Positions 1 to 8,305 of a DNA stretch of 64,000 nucleotides are shown piece by piece. The stretch spans positions 1 to 64,000 of the forward strand of contig NZ_LZJR01000006.1 of assembly GCF_001667925.1 (NCBI RefSeq). Reading direction: 5' to 3'. The translations under genes were made by a program, and so were the position numbers. The number at the start of each line of letters is the position of its first letter. The stretch's first letter is position 1. The notes beneath the pieces were generated by a model, which ran no database searches, was not told the origin of the DNA, and was given only the letters and a program-made list of their open reading frames with translations. The DNA comes from Mycobacterium sp. E2479. Its GTDB lineage: Bacteria > Actinomycetota > Actinomycetes > Mycobacteriales > Mycobacteriaceae.

Positions 1-87
1 GTGGCGCCCTACCCCGCACCCACCGGCGAACGCGCCAACTGGTGGTGGTATGAACCCTTCCAACCCCAACCACCACCGACCAACTAG
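1..87 (+). CDS. C-terminal end of an unidentified protein (partial)
   Basis: An open frame enters from the left edge and ends at TAG after 28 codons. The tail is rich in tryptophan and proline (NWWWYEPFQ). Similar Trp/Pro tails occur, as far as I recall, at the end of mycobacterial 13E12-type HNH endonucleases, but too little is visible to assign the family. The 224 bases between it and the meaB stop hold nothing I recognise. Confidence 0.35.
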   Translation: MAPYPAPTGERANWWWYEPFQPQPPPTN

Positions 88-311
88 GGAATTCACCGCC
101 GCCGGTAATCGTCAGCACCGGATCAAAGCCCAAATGAGTTGATGCGCTGAAAGATTCGAACACGACACGCATAGCAACACCGGCGCGCACGCTAACCCGA
201 ACCAAAGTGATCTGTTTGAACCTCAACTCAGGGCGATAGCACGCGACGCACGTCCGCCGATCGGCCGCAAAGATGATGAAGGCCGTCCCCCAATCGCGGA
301 CAAACGCGCCG

Positions 312-1199
312 TCAGTCCGTTAGCGGTGAAGAAGGTGAAATCAGCTGATCGGCTGCGGTGTATGGGTCCTGGTCGCCGTCGACCACCGCCTCGGCGAGCC
401 GGTCCAGATCGGGTTGGCTACGCAGCCGGGTGTGCGCCAGCGAGAGAATCTGCGCTCGCGCGCGGGCGAGCCTGCGGGCGCGGCTGTCGGTGCGGCGGTG
501 GTCCTCGATGGCCGCCATCAGGTCTTTGATGCCCTCACCGCGGTGGGCGATCAGCGAAACGATGGGCGCGCTGGTTTCGGCCCGGAGATCCCGAACCGTC
601 TGTTCGGCTCCGTCCCGGTCCGCCTTGTTGACCGCCACGATGTCGGCGACTTCGAGCACGCCCGCCTTGGCGGCCTGAACCGCATCGCCCGCGCCGGGAT
701 TGAGGATGACGACGGTCGGGTCGGCGACGGCAGCAATCTCGATCTCGGACTGTCCCACCCCCACCGTCTCCAGCAGGACCACGTCGTATCCGATCGCCCC
801 CAGCAACCGGATGGCCGCAGGAACCGCGGCCGCAAGGCCGCCCAGATGCCCACGGGTGGCCACCGAACGGATGAGTACGTCGGAGTCGTTGATATGCGCG
901 GCCATTCGGATTCGATCGCCCAGCAGCGCGCCCCCACTGAACGGGGACGATGGGTCTACTGCCAACACCGCCACCCGGCAGCCCCGTTCTCGGTACGCGG
1001 CGACCAGAGCGGCGACCGTCGTCGACTTCCCCGCGCCCGGCGGGCCCGTGATGCCGACGACCGGCCCCATGCCCTGCGGCGCGGGGCCGATGGCCGCCAG
1101 GACCTCGTCGCGCTGCTCGCCCTCGACGAGGCTGAGAAGCCTACCGGCCGCGCGGGGAGATCCGTTGCGCGCGCGGGCAATCAGATCGGCAATGATCAT
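312..1199 (-). CDS. meaB: MeaB/ArgK-family GTPase, B12-mutase chaperone
   Basis: This 295-residue P-loop GTPase belongs to the MeaB family, which loads and protects adenosylcobalamin in methylmalonyl-CoA-type mutases. Walker A GPPGAGKST sits at residues 52-60, the family motif ETVGVGQ at about 144-150 and the guanine-specificity motif NKAD at 191-194. It starts 7 bp after the thiolase stop on the same strand, so the two are probably co-transcribed. A B12 mutase with a separate cobalamin subunit lies 11 kb away in the same catabolic cluster and is the likely client (inference). Mycobacteria usually carry another MeaB beside mutAB, so this would be a dedicated second copy. Confidence 0.9.
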   Translation of the reverse strand: MIIADLIARARNGSPRAAGRLLSLVEGEQRDEVLAAIGPAPQGMGPVVGITGPPGAGKSTTVAALVAAYRERGCRVAVLAVDPSSPFSGGALLGDRIRMAAHINDSDVLIRSVATRGHLGGLAAAVPAAIRLLGAIGYDVVLLETVGVGQSEIEIAAVADPTVVILNPGAGDAVQAAKAGVLEVADIVAVNKADRDGAEQTVRDLRAETSAPIVSLIAHRGEGIKDLMAAIEDHRRTDSRARRLARARAQILSLAHTRLRSQPDLDRLAEAVVDGDQDPYTAADQLISPSSPLTD

Positions 1200-1206
1200 G
1201 TACGCA

Positions 1207-2346
1207 TTATGGAGCCGGCACCTCGATTACCGTCGCAGAACCCATTCCACCGCCCGCACACATCGCCGCGACGCCGATGCCACCCCCGCGGCGGCGCAAC
1301 TCGTGCACCAGGGTGACCAGCATCCGGGCTCCGGTCGCCGCGACGGGGTGGCCCAACGAGCAGCCACTGCCGCTGACATTGACCTTGTCGGGGTCAAGCT
1401 CGAGCAGTTTGACGGTGGCCACGCACATCGCGGCGAAGGCTTCGTTGATCTCGAAAAGATCCACGTCCGAGGCCGAAAGTCCCGCTCGGTCAAGGGCTTT
1501 CGGTATCACCTCCACCGGTGCCAGCCCGGTGATCGCCGGGTCGACCCCGACCGATGCCCACGACCGGATGGTGGCCAGCGCGGGCAGCCCCAGCCGGTTG
1601 CTGGCGATCACCAGCGCGGCCGCACCGTCGTTGGCCCCGCACGCGTTGCCGGCGGTGATCGAAAATCCCTCGATTTCAGGGTGCAGCGGCTTGAGCGCGG
1701 CTAGCTTTGCCATGGTGGTGTCCCGCCGCGGATGCTCATCGACCGCGAACAGGCCGTGCGGCGTCTCGATCGGGACGATCTCCTGCTTGAAGCGGCCCTC
1801 GTCGATGGCGGCGATGGCATTGCGGTGTGACCGCAGCGCCCAGGCGTCCATCTCCTCCCGACTCACGCCGGCCTTGACCGCGGCGTTCCAGCCAACGGTG
1901 ATCGACATGTCCATGTTCGGCGCGTCGAGCCGGTTCGGATGGGTCGGCGGGAACCAGTCGACCCACTCACCGTCCACCTGCAGGCGGCTGCGCGGAGACG
2001 TCGACGCCGCATTCACACCGCCAGCGATGATCAACTCGTCCATCCCGGCGCGCACGCTTGCCGCCGCGCTCTGCACCGCCGCCTGCCCGGCCGCGCAGTG
2101 CCGGTTGTTGGCCAGGCCGGGGACGTGGGACAGTCCGGCCGTGATAGCCGCGTGGCGGGCGATCACGCCGCCCCCGTAGAGCCCTTCGCCCAGGATCACA
2201 TCGTCGACCTGCGCTGGGTCCAGATCTCTTGCCGTTTCGGTAACCACATGGTGCGCCAGATCGAAAGCGCTGGTATCACGCAAAGTCCCCTTGCGAGCGG
2301 TGCCGATGGGGGTGCGCAGTGCGGACACGATGACGGCTTCAGGCAC
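1207..2346 (-). CDS. Acetyl-CoA acetyltransferase (thiolase)
   Basis: This 379-residue thiolase carries the nucleophilic cysteine in NRHCAAGQ (about residue 84), the NEAFAA motif, GHPVAATG with the catalytic histidine, and a C-terminal CAGGGMG with the second cysteine. It would split a 3-ketoacyl-CoA with CoA as the last step of a beta-oxidation round. The frame is open 18 codons further upstream, but I chose the GTG at 2346 because a GGAG lies about 8 bp before it and the family N-terminus (PEAVIVSALRTPIG) begins there. The gene is divergent from the alpha/beta hydrolase at 2514, and its promoter region contains a palindromic operator. It is followed directly by meaB. Confidence 0.92.
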   Translation of the reverse strand: MPEAVIVSALRTPIGTARKGTLRDTSAFDLAHHVVTETARDLDPAQVDDVILGEGLYGGGVIARHAAITAGLSHVPGLANNRHCAAGQAAVQSAAASVRAGMDELIIAGGVNAASTSPRSRLQVDGEWVDWFPPTHPNRLDAPNMDMSITVGWNAAVKAGVSREEMDAWALRSHRNAIAAIDEGRFKQEIVPIETPHGLFAVDEHPRRDTTMAKLAALKPLHPEIEGFSITAGNACGANDGAAALVIASNRLGLPALATIRSWASVGVDPAITGLAPVEVIPKALDRAGLSASDVDLFEINEAFAAMCVATVKLLELDPDKVNVSGSGCSLGHPVAATGARMLVTLVHELRRRGGGIGVAAMCAGGGMGSATVIEVPAP

Positions 2347-2404
2347 GGGGCTTCTCCAGTCCAACGAGCAAGTGCGGAACTCCGAGAGAGATCCGCACAT
2401 TCAT

Positions 2405-2419
2405 GAGAACATTATTCTC
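2405..2419. promoter_or_regulatory. Putative operator, 15-bp inverted repeat
   Basis: GAGAACA-T-TATTCTC is a near-perfect inverted repeat (7-1-7, one mismatch) in the divergent gap between the thiolase and the alpha/beta hydrolase. A perfect version occurs at 7575-7589. A second dyad, CAACTC-N8-GAGTTG (2421-2440), partly overlaps it. The half-site spacing differs from the KstR consensus (AAC-N2-GTT), so I do not assign it to KstR. Confidence 0.55.
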
Positions 2420-2513
2420 TCAACTCGAGAGTATGAGTTGCAAGGAGGGCGCCCGGGCGCGCATGCCTACACTCCATAGGAGCATCGTCCGCAACGGTTT
2501 GCCAGGAGGGTGA

Positions 2514-3383
2514 ATGACTCAACCGCAAGGGACGATCGCGGTCCCCGGCGGGAATGTGTGGTTCAAACGGGTTGGCGCCGGGCCGGGTCTTCCGCTTCTG
2601 GTTGTGCACGGCGGCCCCGGTCTACCCCACACTTACCTGAACTCCCTGCAACGGTTGGCTGACGAACGAGAGGTCGTCTTCTGGGATCAGCTCGGCTGTG
2701 GGAACTCCGAGCGCCCGTCGAACGCCGAACTCTGGACCATGGACCGGTCCATCGCCGAAATGGATGCTGTAGTACGGGAGTTGGGGCTGGAGCGCTTCCA
2801 CGTCTTCGGCAATTCGTGGGGTGGGATGATGGCCCAGCAGTACATGCTCGATGCGACATCTGGAGCCGTCAGTCTCATCATCTCGAACAGCATCGCCTCC
2901 ATCCCGCAGTTCGCGAAGATGGTGGCGCGCTTGAAGTCCGAGCTGGATCCGGCCACCCAGGCCGCCATCGACCGGCATGAGGCCGCGGGCAGCACGCACG
3001 CGCCCGAGTATCAGGCCGCCATCCGCACCTGGAACGAAACCTACCTATGCCGGGTACGCCCTTGGCCGCGCGAGCTCGAGGATGCGTTCCGGAACATGGG
3101 CGCCGAAATCTTCGAGACCATGTTCGGCCCCAGCGACTTTCACATCGTGGGGACGATCCGCAACTGGGATGTGGTCGAGAGGCTCCATGAAATCACCGTG
3201 CCGACAATCTTGCTCGCGGGTAGGTACGACGAATGCGTGCTCGAACACATGTGGGATATGCACCAGCGCATAGCTGGTTCCCGTTTCGAGCTGTTCGAAG
3301 CCAGCGCTCATATGCCGTTCATCGAGGAGCCGGAAAAGTTCGATGCGGTGGTGCGGGACTTCCTGCGCCGGCAGGACGACTAA
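2514..3383 (+). CDS. Alpha/beta hydrolase, proline-iminopeptidase-like (S33)
   Basis: This 289-residue alpha/beta-fold hydrolase has the oxyanion motif HGGPG near residue 35, the serine nucleophile elbow GNSWGG near 101, an acidic residue in AGRYDE and a C-terminal histidine in SAHMPF. HGGPG is typical of prolyl iminopeptidases and related amide or ester hydrolases. An AGGAGGG lies just before the ATG. Next to CoA-ester catabolic genes it may hydrolyse a pathway intermediate rather than peptides (inference). It converges on the crotonase with a 21-bp gap. Confidence 0.85.
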   Translation: MTQPQGTIAVPGGNVWFKRVGAGPGLPLLVVHGGPGLPHTYLNSLQRLADEREVVFWDQLGCGNSERPSNAELWTMDRSIAEMDAVVRELGLERFHVFGNSWGGMMAQQYMLDATSGAVSLIISNSIASIPQFAKMVARLKSELDPATQAAIDRHEAAGSTHAPEYQAAIRTWNETYLCRVRPWPRELEDAFRNMGAEIFETMFGPSDFHIVGTIRNWDVVERLHEITVPTILLAGRYDECVLEHMWDMHQRIAGSRFELFEASAHMPFIEEPEKFDAVVRDFLRRQDD

Positions 3384-3404
3384 GACTGTTGGAGTGCAGT
3401 AACC

Positions 3405-4175
3405 TCAGTTCCTCTTGGCTGCATTGAATTTCGCAACGTTTGCCCGGAAGTCCTCGGTCAAGAAGGATTGGCTCTCGGCCGACAGCGCGTAGTCCAAGCT
3501 GGCGAGCACGGCCCGTTCCAGATGAATGTTGAGCACCCGTTTGGTGCTCTCCACCGCCTGCTGCGGCAGCTCCAAAATCTTTTTGGCCGTGGCGATCGCC
3601 TCGGCAACGGGATCATCGGCAATGTGATTGGCCAATCCGAGTTCGACAGCCCGCTGCGCGGTGATGCGGGTGCCGGTGAGGGCGAATTCCTTGGCCAGCA
3701 ACAGACTGATGTGCAGCGGCCAGGTCAGCGGTCCACCGTCGGCGGCCACCAGGCCCACCTGCACGTGCGGATCGGCCAGATAGGCGTCCTCGGCGATATA
3801 GACGATGTCGCTGAGTGCTACCAGGCTGCAGCCCAGTCCGACGGCGGGGCCGTTGACCGCCGCCACCACCGGAATTCGGCAACGTGCCATGCCGAGCACG
3901 ATTTCGCGTCCGTCGCGAATGGTCTTGGCGCGCAACTCAGCATCGTTGGCCAGCTCTTCGAGGTACGTGAAATCACCGCCGGCCGAAAACGCCCTGCCGG
4001 CGCCGGTGATCACCGCGGCGCGGGCCGTGGGGTCGTCGGTGAGTCGCTGCCACAATCGGGCGAGCCCCACGTGCAGGTTGTCGTTGACCGAGTTGAGCGA
4101 ATCCGGCCGGTTGAGCGTGATGATGCGCAGTGCGCCGTCGGCCTGAACGTCGATTTCGGTAGGCATGTCGTACAC
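3405..4175 (-). CDS. Enoyl-CoA hydratase/isomerase (crotonase)
   Basis: This is a crotonase-fold protein of about 256 residues. The oxyanion-hole segments ITGAGRAFSAGGDF and NGPAVGLGCS are both present, as is the usual C-terminal helical domain. It should hydrate or isomerise an enoyl-CoA made by the neighbouring dehydrogenase pair. The start is uncertain: GTG at 4175 has GGGAG six bases upstream inside the end of the acyl-CoA dehydrogenase gene, while ATG at 4166 has no well-spaced site. An earlier in-frame ATG would overlap the dehydrogenase. It is the last gene of a leftward operon fadD-ACAD-ACAD-crotonase. Confidence 0.88.
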   Translation of the reverse strand: MYDMPTEIDVQADGALRIITLNRPDSLNSVNDNLHVGLARLWQRLTDDPTARAAVITGAGRAFSAGGDFTYLEELANDAELRAKTIRDGREIVLGMARCRIPVVAAVNGPAVGLGCSLVALSDIVYIAEDAYLADPHVQVGLVAADGGPLTWPLHISLLLAKEFALTGTRITAQRAVELGLANHIADDPVAEAIATAKKILELPQQAVESTKRVLNIHLERAVLASLDYALSAESQSFLTEDFRANVAKFNAAKRN

Positions 4176-4176
4176 G

Positions 4177-5265
4177 TCAGACTCCCAATCCCAAGATTCG
4201 TGAAGCGATGATGTTCTTTTGTATCTGTGATGTTCCACCCATGACGCTCTGCGCCCGGCTGTACAGGTAGGCGCTCAGCAGATCGGGATCGCGTGTTCCC
4301 GCGACGGCCAGGGCCGCATGCCCGACGGATTGTTCGACCCAGGTCATCAGCAGCTTGTCCAGCGAGCCTCCCGATCCGTGCGATACCCCATCGAGCTGTT
4401 CGGACAACCGACGCCGAACGTGGTGGGTCAGCATCTGCGACTGAACCGCGGCCCACGCCAGCTCTTCGGGCGCTTCGCCCTCGTTGCGCGACAACAGCTC
4501 TCGGACGAGCTTGCCGTAGCGCGCAGCATAGCCGAGCGTGGAGGGCTCGCGTTCGTGCCCCACGACGGTCATGGCGACGGCCCAGCCATCGCCGGGAGCA
4601 CCGACCATCCGGTCCGTCGGCACCATCGCATCGTCGAAGAACACCTGGCCGAATTCGTTGGTAACCCCGTTGATCATTTGCAGCGGGCGCTGTTGCACGC
4701 CAGGCTGTTTCATGTCCAAGACGAACGCGGACAGGCCGCGGTGGCGCTTGGCCCCGGGGTCGGTGCGCGCGAGCAACAGACACCGGTCCGCGACGTCGGA
4801 GTAGCTGGTCCAGATCTTGTGCCCGTTCACCACATAGTTGTCGCCTTCGAGGCGAGCGGTGGTGGTCAACGACGCTAGATCCGAGCCGGCACCCGGTTCG
4901 CTGAAGCCCTGGCACCAGCGCTCGGTGCCGTTGATGATGCCGGGCAGAAAGCGCTTCCGAAGCTCGTCGCTGGCGTGTGCACCGATGCCGTAGACCAGGT
5001 AACCGACGCTGGGGCGCGGCGGCGCACCGGCGCGAACCAGCTCCTCATCGACGATGACGTCATAGACCGGCGCCAAGTCCTGGCCACCCCAGTCTTGTGG
5101 CCAGGACAGGCCGAAAAAGCCGTTCTCGTAAAGGGCGCGATGCCAGTCCGCCATGCGCACCCAATACTCGTCGCCCGAGCCGGAAAACTCCTTGGCGTGC
5201 GCGGCAAGCCACGTGCGCAGCCGTTCCCGGAAGGCGGCTTCATCGGGTGAGTCACGAAAGTCCAA
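4177..5265 (-). CDS. Acyl-CoA dehydrogenase, FAD-binding larger subunit
   Basis: This 362-residue acyl-CoA dehydrogenase has the flavin and substrate motifs FSEPGAGSD and VNGHKIWTS and the C-terminal GGTSQIQKNIIASRILGL. Where medium-chain enzymes carry the catalytic Glu (YEGT) it has MGGT, as in many mycobacterial FadE subunits whose base lies elsewhere. The gene overlaps the second dehydrogenase gene by 14 bp. This arrangement is typical of the alpha2beta2 heterotetrameric enzymes of steroid and side-chain catabolism (such as FadE28/FadE29), so I infer that the two products form one enzyme. The substrate is unknown. Confidence 0.9.
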   Translation of the reverse strand: MDFRDSPDEAAFRERLRTWLAAHAKEFSGSGDEYWVRMADWHRALYENGFFGLSWPQDWGGQDLAPVYDVIVDEELVRAGAPPRPSVGYLVYGIGAHASDELRKRFLPGIINGTERWCQGFSEPGAGSDLASLTTTARLEGDNYVVNGHKIWTSYSDVADRCLLLARTDPGAKRHRGLSAFVLDMKQPGVQQRPLQMINGVTNEFGQVFFDDAMVPTDRMVGAPGDGWAVAMTVVGHEREPSTLGYAARYGKLVRELLSRNEGEAPEELAWAAVQSQMLTHHVRRRLSEQLDGVSHGSGGSLDKLLMTWVEQSVGHAALAVAGTRDPDLLSAYLYSRAQSVMGGTSQIQKNIIASRILGLGV

Positions 5266-6157
5266 GATCGATCTCCTTCAACGCGACCGGCCACAGCTCG
5301 GTCGATGTGAGCGCCCGGCGCAAGTAGACATGTGCCACGCATTCCCAGGTGTTGCCGATACCGCCGTGCACCTGGATGGCGGTCTCGCAGACGGTGCGGG
5401 TGGCGCGCGCGCAGTAGACCTTGGCGATTTGGGCGGCCCGAATGGCTTCGACCGGAGCGAGCTCATCGGCCGCCCACGCGGCATGGCGCAACACGCTCAC
5501 CGAACCCTCGATCAGCGCCAGGCTTTCGGCCAGCAGGTGGGCGATGGCTTGATAGGAGCCGATCTGCCGACCGTACTGTTCACGGATTTTGGCGTAGTCG
5601 CAGGCGACGGCGTGCGCGCCCCTGGCGACACCGACCAAGTCCGCCGTCGTGGTGACCAGCGCGAGGGCCCGCCATTGCTCGGCGATCTCGGAAGACACGT
5701 CCCCCAACGTCTCCGGGGATCCTGCGATCGTGGCGTCAGCCCGGGTGAGGTCGACGCTCTGCGGCGAAGCCTGCACACCGACGGCAAGGACTGCGCCGCC
5801 CGAAAGCGACAGGGCGCGCTTGGCGCCGCGGGCATCGATCACTCGATTGTCGACGGCTACCGTTGCCGCCGATACGTCCGCGCCGACGTGGCGGCCCAGA
5901 TCGTCGGCGAGGACAGGCCCGAGGAAGGGCGTGTCAACCAGGCGGCGGCCGAATTCCTCGGCCACGATCGCTACCTCCACGCCGGAGGCCCCGTCGGAAC
6001 GCAACGACCGCCAGCCGGTGTTCTCGATCTGCTTGTCCAGACGCGTAATTCGGGTCTGGTCATCGAGATCCCGCACCGCTGCGGGCCCCAGATCGTCGGC
6101 GAGCTTGGCGGCGGCATCACGTAATTGCCGTTGTTCAGCTGTCAGACGTACATCCAT
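5252..6157 (-). CDS. Acyl-CoA dehydrogenase, smaller partner subunit
   Basis: This 301-residue product has a degenerate N-terminal half that lacks the SEPGAGSD and NGxKxWxS motifs. Its C-terminal half is intact, including EQYGRQIGSYQAIAHLLAE and the IQVHGGIGNTWE segment. That profile matches the non-canonical subunit of mycobacterial heterotetrameric acyl-CoA dehydrogenases, which completes the shared active site rather than acting alone. It overlaps both neighbours (14 bp with the larger subunit, 23 bp with the CoA ligase), so translation is probably coupled. Confidence 0.88.
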   Translation of the reverse strand: MDVRLTAEQRQLRDAAAKLADDLGPAAVRDLDDQTRITRLDKQIENTGWRSLRSDGASGVEVAIVAEEFGRRLVDTPFLGPVLADDLGRHVGADVSAATVAVDNRVIDARGAKRALSLSGGAVLAVGVQASPQSVDLTRADATIAGSPETLGDVSSEIAEQWRALALVTTTADLVGVARGAHAVACDYAKIREQYGRQIGSYQAIAHLLAESLALIEGSVSVLRHAAWAADELAPVEAIRAAQIAKVYCARATRTVCETAIQVHGGIGNTWECVAHVYLRRALTSTELWPVALKEIDLGLS

Positions 6158-7538
6158 AACGCTCCTTCAGCGCTCGGCGCAGCACCTTGCCGGAGGGCAG
6201 GCGGGGAATGTCTGGCACGAACACCACCCGGCTCAGACGTTTGTAGGACGCCAGTCTTTCGTCCACCATGGCGGTGAGTTGGGCCGCATCGACGGGCTCG
6301 GACGTCGCGACCGCGGCGACGACGGCTTCGCCGTTGCGTTCGTCGGGAATGCCGAACACCGCGCAGTCTTTGACGGCGGGATGACCGTGTAACACCGCCT
6401 CGATTTCGGCTGGAGCGACCTGGAATCCGCGCACTTTGATCATCTCTTTGAGCCGGTCGGTGATTCGCAGCCAACCGCCGGTGTCGAGCCAGCCCACATC
6501 CCCGGTGCGGTACCAACTGTCATCGATAGCCTCGGAAGTCGCTTCGGCCGGCAGGTATCCGGCCATCAGCGACGCAGACCGGGCCTGGATTTCGCCGACC
6601 TCGCCCGGACCGACCGGCTCGCCGGTCTCGAGTGAAACGACGCGTAGGTCCACCCCGGGGACGGCTCGTCCCACGGTGTCCAGCCGCGAACCTGCGACCG
6701 GATTGCACGCTACGACAGGCAATTCCGTGGTTCCGTAGGCCGGAAGCCAACGCACTCCGGTGCGCCGCGTCACCGTCTGCGCGACGTGGGTGTTGACCGG
6801 CGTGGCCCCCCACATGATGTAGCGCAGCGACGACAGGTCATAGGACTCGAGGCCGGGATGCGAGGCGATGGCCTGTGCGATCGGAGCGACCGCCATTTCC
6901 ACTGTGATGCGGTCACTTTCGATGTGGTGGAGCACCCGGTCGATGTCGAACCGGCGATGCAGCCGCACCCAGGCGCCGGTCTCCCACGCGGTCAGCAGGT
7001 TCAACAGCCCGAGAATGTGTGACGGCGGTGTCGCCACCTGGATCCGGTCGTGATGCGTCAGTTGCAACGCTTGGCGCCAGTGCCGTACCGCCTCACCCAG
7101 CGAGGCGTGGGTGTGCCGGACGGCCTTCGGCAGGCCAGTGGTGCCGGAACTGAACACCAGCGCCGCATCGTTGGTGGGCGGCGGTGCGCCAGCTGTCGGC
7201 TCCGCGGCCGGGGCGGGCTCGTCCAAGTGCAGCATCGGCATCAAAGCGGCCAGCACCGGGTGGTCCCCGACGGCGTGCTCGGGGTTGGTCAGCGCGAGCG
7301 CATGGTCGACCTCGTCGCGCTTCCACGCGGGGCTGACGAGCACCGCGGTGGCAGCCAGTCGCCAGATTGCGAGGACGACGGCAAGGAACTCGGGCCGATT
7401 GGAGGCCATGACAGCGACCCGCTTACCCGCGGTGACACCGTCTTTTGCCAGGTTGGCGGCCCATCCGTCGGCCAACGCGTCGAGTTCAGACACGCTGAAT
7501 CGCCGTTCCTCGAAGACGAGCGCTGCCGGCTCGGTCAC
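6135..7538 (-). CDS. AMP-forming acyl-CoA ligase (FadD-like)
   Basis: This 467-residue ANL-superfamily enzyme activates a carboxylic acid to its CoA thioester. It shows the P-loop FSSGTTGLPKA, the A5 segment AYGTTELPV, the hinge YRTGDVG...TDRLKEMIKVRG and the catalytic lysine in LPSGKVLRR. It is rather short for the family, lacking the usual 40-60 extra N-terminal residues. The first usable start is a GTG at 7538. It heads a leftward operon with the dehydrogenase pair and the crotonase. Its promoter faces the ferredoxin gene across a perfect palindrome. Confidence 0.9.
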   Translation of the reverse strand: MTEPAALVFEERRFSVSELDALADGWAANLAKDGVTAGKRVAVMASNRPEFLAVVLAIWRLAATAVLVSPAWKRDEVDHALALTNPEHAVGDHPVLAALMPMLHLDEPAPAAEPTAGAPPPTNDAALVFSSGTTGLPKAVRHTHASLGEAVRHWRQALQLTHHDRIQVATPPSHILGLLNLLTAWETGAWVRLHRRFDIDRVLHHIESDRITVEMAVAPIAQAIASHPGLESYDLSSLRYIMWGATPVNTHVAQTVTRRTGVRWLPAYGTTELPVVACNPVAGSRLDTVGRAVPGVDLRVVSLETGEPVGPGEVGEIQARSASLMAGYLPAEATSEAIDDSWYRTGDVGWLDTGGWLRITDRLKEMIKVRGFQVAPAEIEAVLHGHPAVKDCAVFGIPDERNGEAVVAAVATSEPVDAAQLTAMVDERLASYKRLSRVVFVPDIPRLPSGKVLRRALKERYGCTSDS

Positions 7539-7574
7539 GTCCCATCCCGTCTTGAGAAGATGCTATCGCTTCGT

Positions 7575-7589
7575 GAGAATAGTATTCTC
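7575..7589. promoter_or_regulatory. Putative operator, perfect 15-bp palindrome
   Basis: GAGAATA-G-TATTCTC is a perfect 7-1-7 inverted repeat in the 91-bp divergent gap between the CoA ligase and the ferredoxin. It matches the site at 2405-2419. The size and placement suit a TetR-family repressor controlling both transcripts. No regulator gene lies nearby in the window. Confidence 0.6.
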
Positions 7590-7629
7590 TATACTGAAGA
7601 ATGCAAATACGTGACAGGGGGCGGTCTCA

Positions 7630-7968
7630 GTGACGGTCACCCGGATCATCGAGGGGACCCCGCGGGTGACAGATCCGGCAACAAACGGCTGCAGTGCCGG
7701 AACGGTGACGATTCATCTCGACCGCAAGAAGGTGTCGGTGCCCATAGTCCCGGGCGAGACTCTTTTGGAGACCGCGCGGCGGGCCGGGCTGGAACCGCCG
7801 TTCAGTTGCGAGGCCGGCAACTGTGGCACGTGCATGGCCAGGCTGGAAGAGGGCCATGCCACCATGCGGGTCAACGACGCTCTCGAATCCGACGAGGTCG
7901 CCGAGGGTTACATTCTGACGTGCCAGGGCGTTCCGGATACGGATTCGGTCACGGTGCGCTACGAGTAG
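7630..7968 (+). CDS. Plant-type 2Fe-2S ferredoxin
   Basis: This 112-residue protein has the plant-type cluster motif CEAGNCGTC (C-x4-C-x2-C) and a distal cysteine in LTCQG. It would pass single electrons to an oxygenase or hydroxylase. A GTG start is used at 7630. No oxygenase or reductase gene lies beside it, so the partner must be elsewhere (inference). It leads a rightward set with the small dimeric-barrel protein and the amidohydrolase, and it probably shares regulation with the CoA ligase through the palindrome upstream. Confidence 0.9.
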   Translation: MTVTRIIEGTPRVTDPATNGCSAGTVTIHLDRKKVSVPIVPGETLLETARRAGLEPPFSCEAGNCGTCMARLEEGHATMRVNDALESDEVAEGYILTCQGVPDTDSVTVRYE

Positions 7969-7987
7969 CCACGGAGAGGCGGCGGCA

Positions 7988-8302
7988 ATGGCCAAGGGAA
8001 TCATGTACGTCGAGAGTCTGCCCAGCTCGCCGGATCGCGAGCAGGAGTACAACACCTGGTACGACGAAGTTCACATACCCGAACTGCTGACGCTCGACGG
8101 AATCGTCGGCGCACGCCGGCTGCGTCCCGTTGATGGGCAGGGCCCGTATGTCGCCATCTACGAACTCGAAGGTGACGATCTTCAGTCCATCTTGGACAAC
8201 ATGATGGCCAACGCCGGCCGACTGCACATGTCCGACGCCCTGCAGTTGGATCCTGCGCCGATCCCGCGACTGCTCGAGACGACCACCGAATGCGTCGCCT
8301 AG
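7988..8302 (+). CDS. Small dimeric alpha/beta-barrel-like protein
   Basis: This 104-residue protein contains EYNTWYDEVHIPELL, a pattern like that of EthD and related dimeric ferredoxin-fold proteins found in catabolic clusters. No catalytic residues can be assigned with confidence. It starts 20 bp after the ferredoxin stop and ends 3 bp before the amidohydrolase start, so the three are co-transcribed. It may handle or isomerise a pathway intermediate, but the role is unknown. Confidence 0.75.
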   Translation: MAKGIMYVESLPSSPDREQEYNTWYDEVHIPELLTLDGIVGARRLRPVDGQGPYVAIYELEGDDLQSILDNMMANAGRLHMSDALQLDPAPIPRLLETTTECVA

Positions 8303-8305
8303 ACC

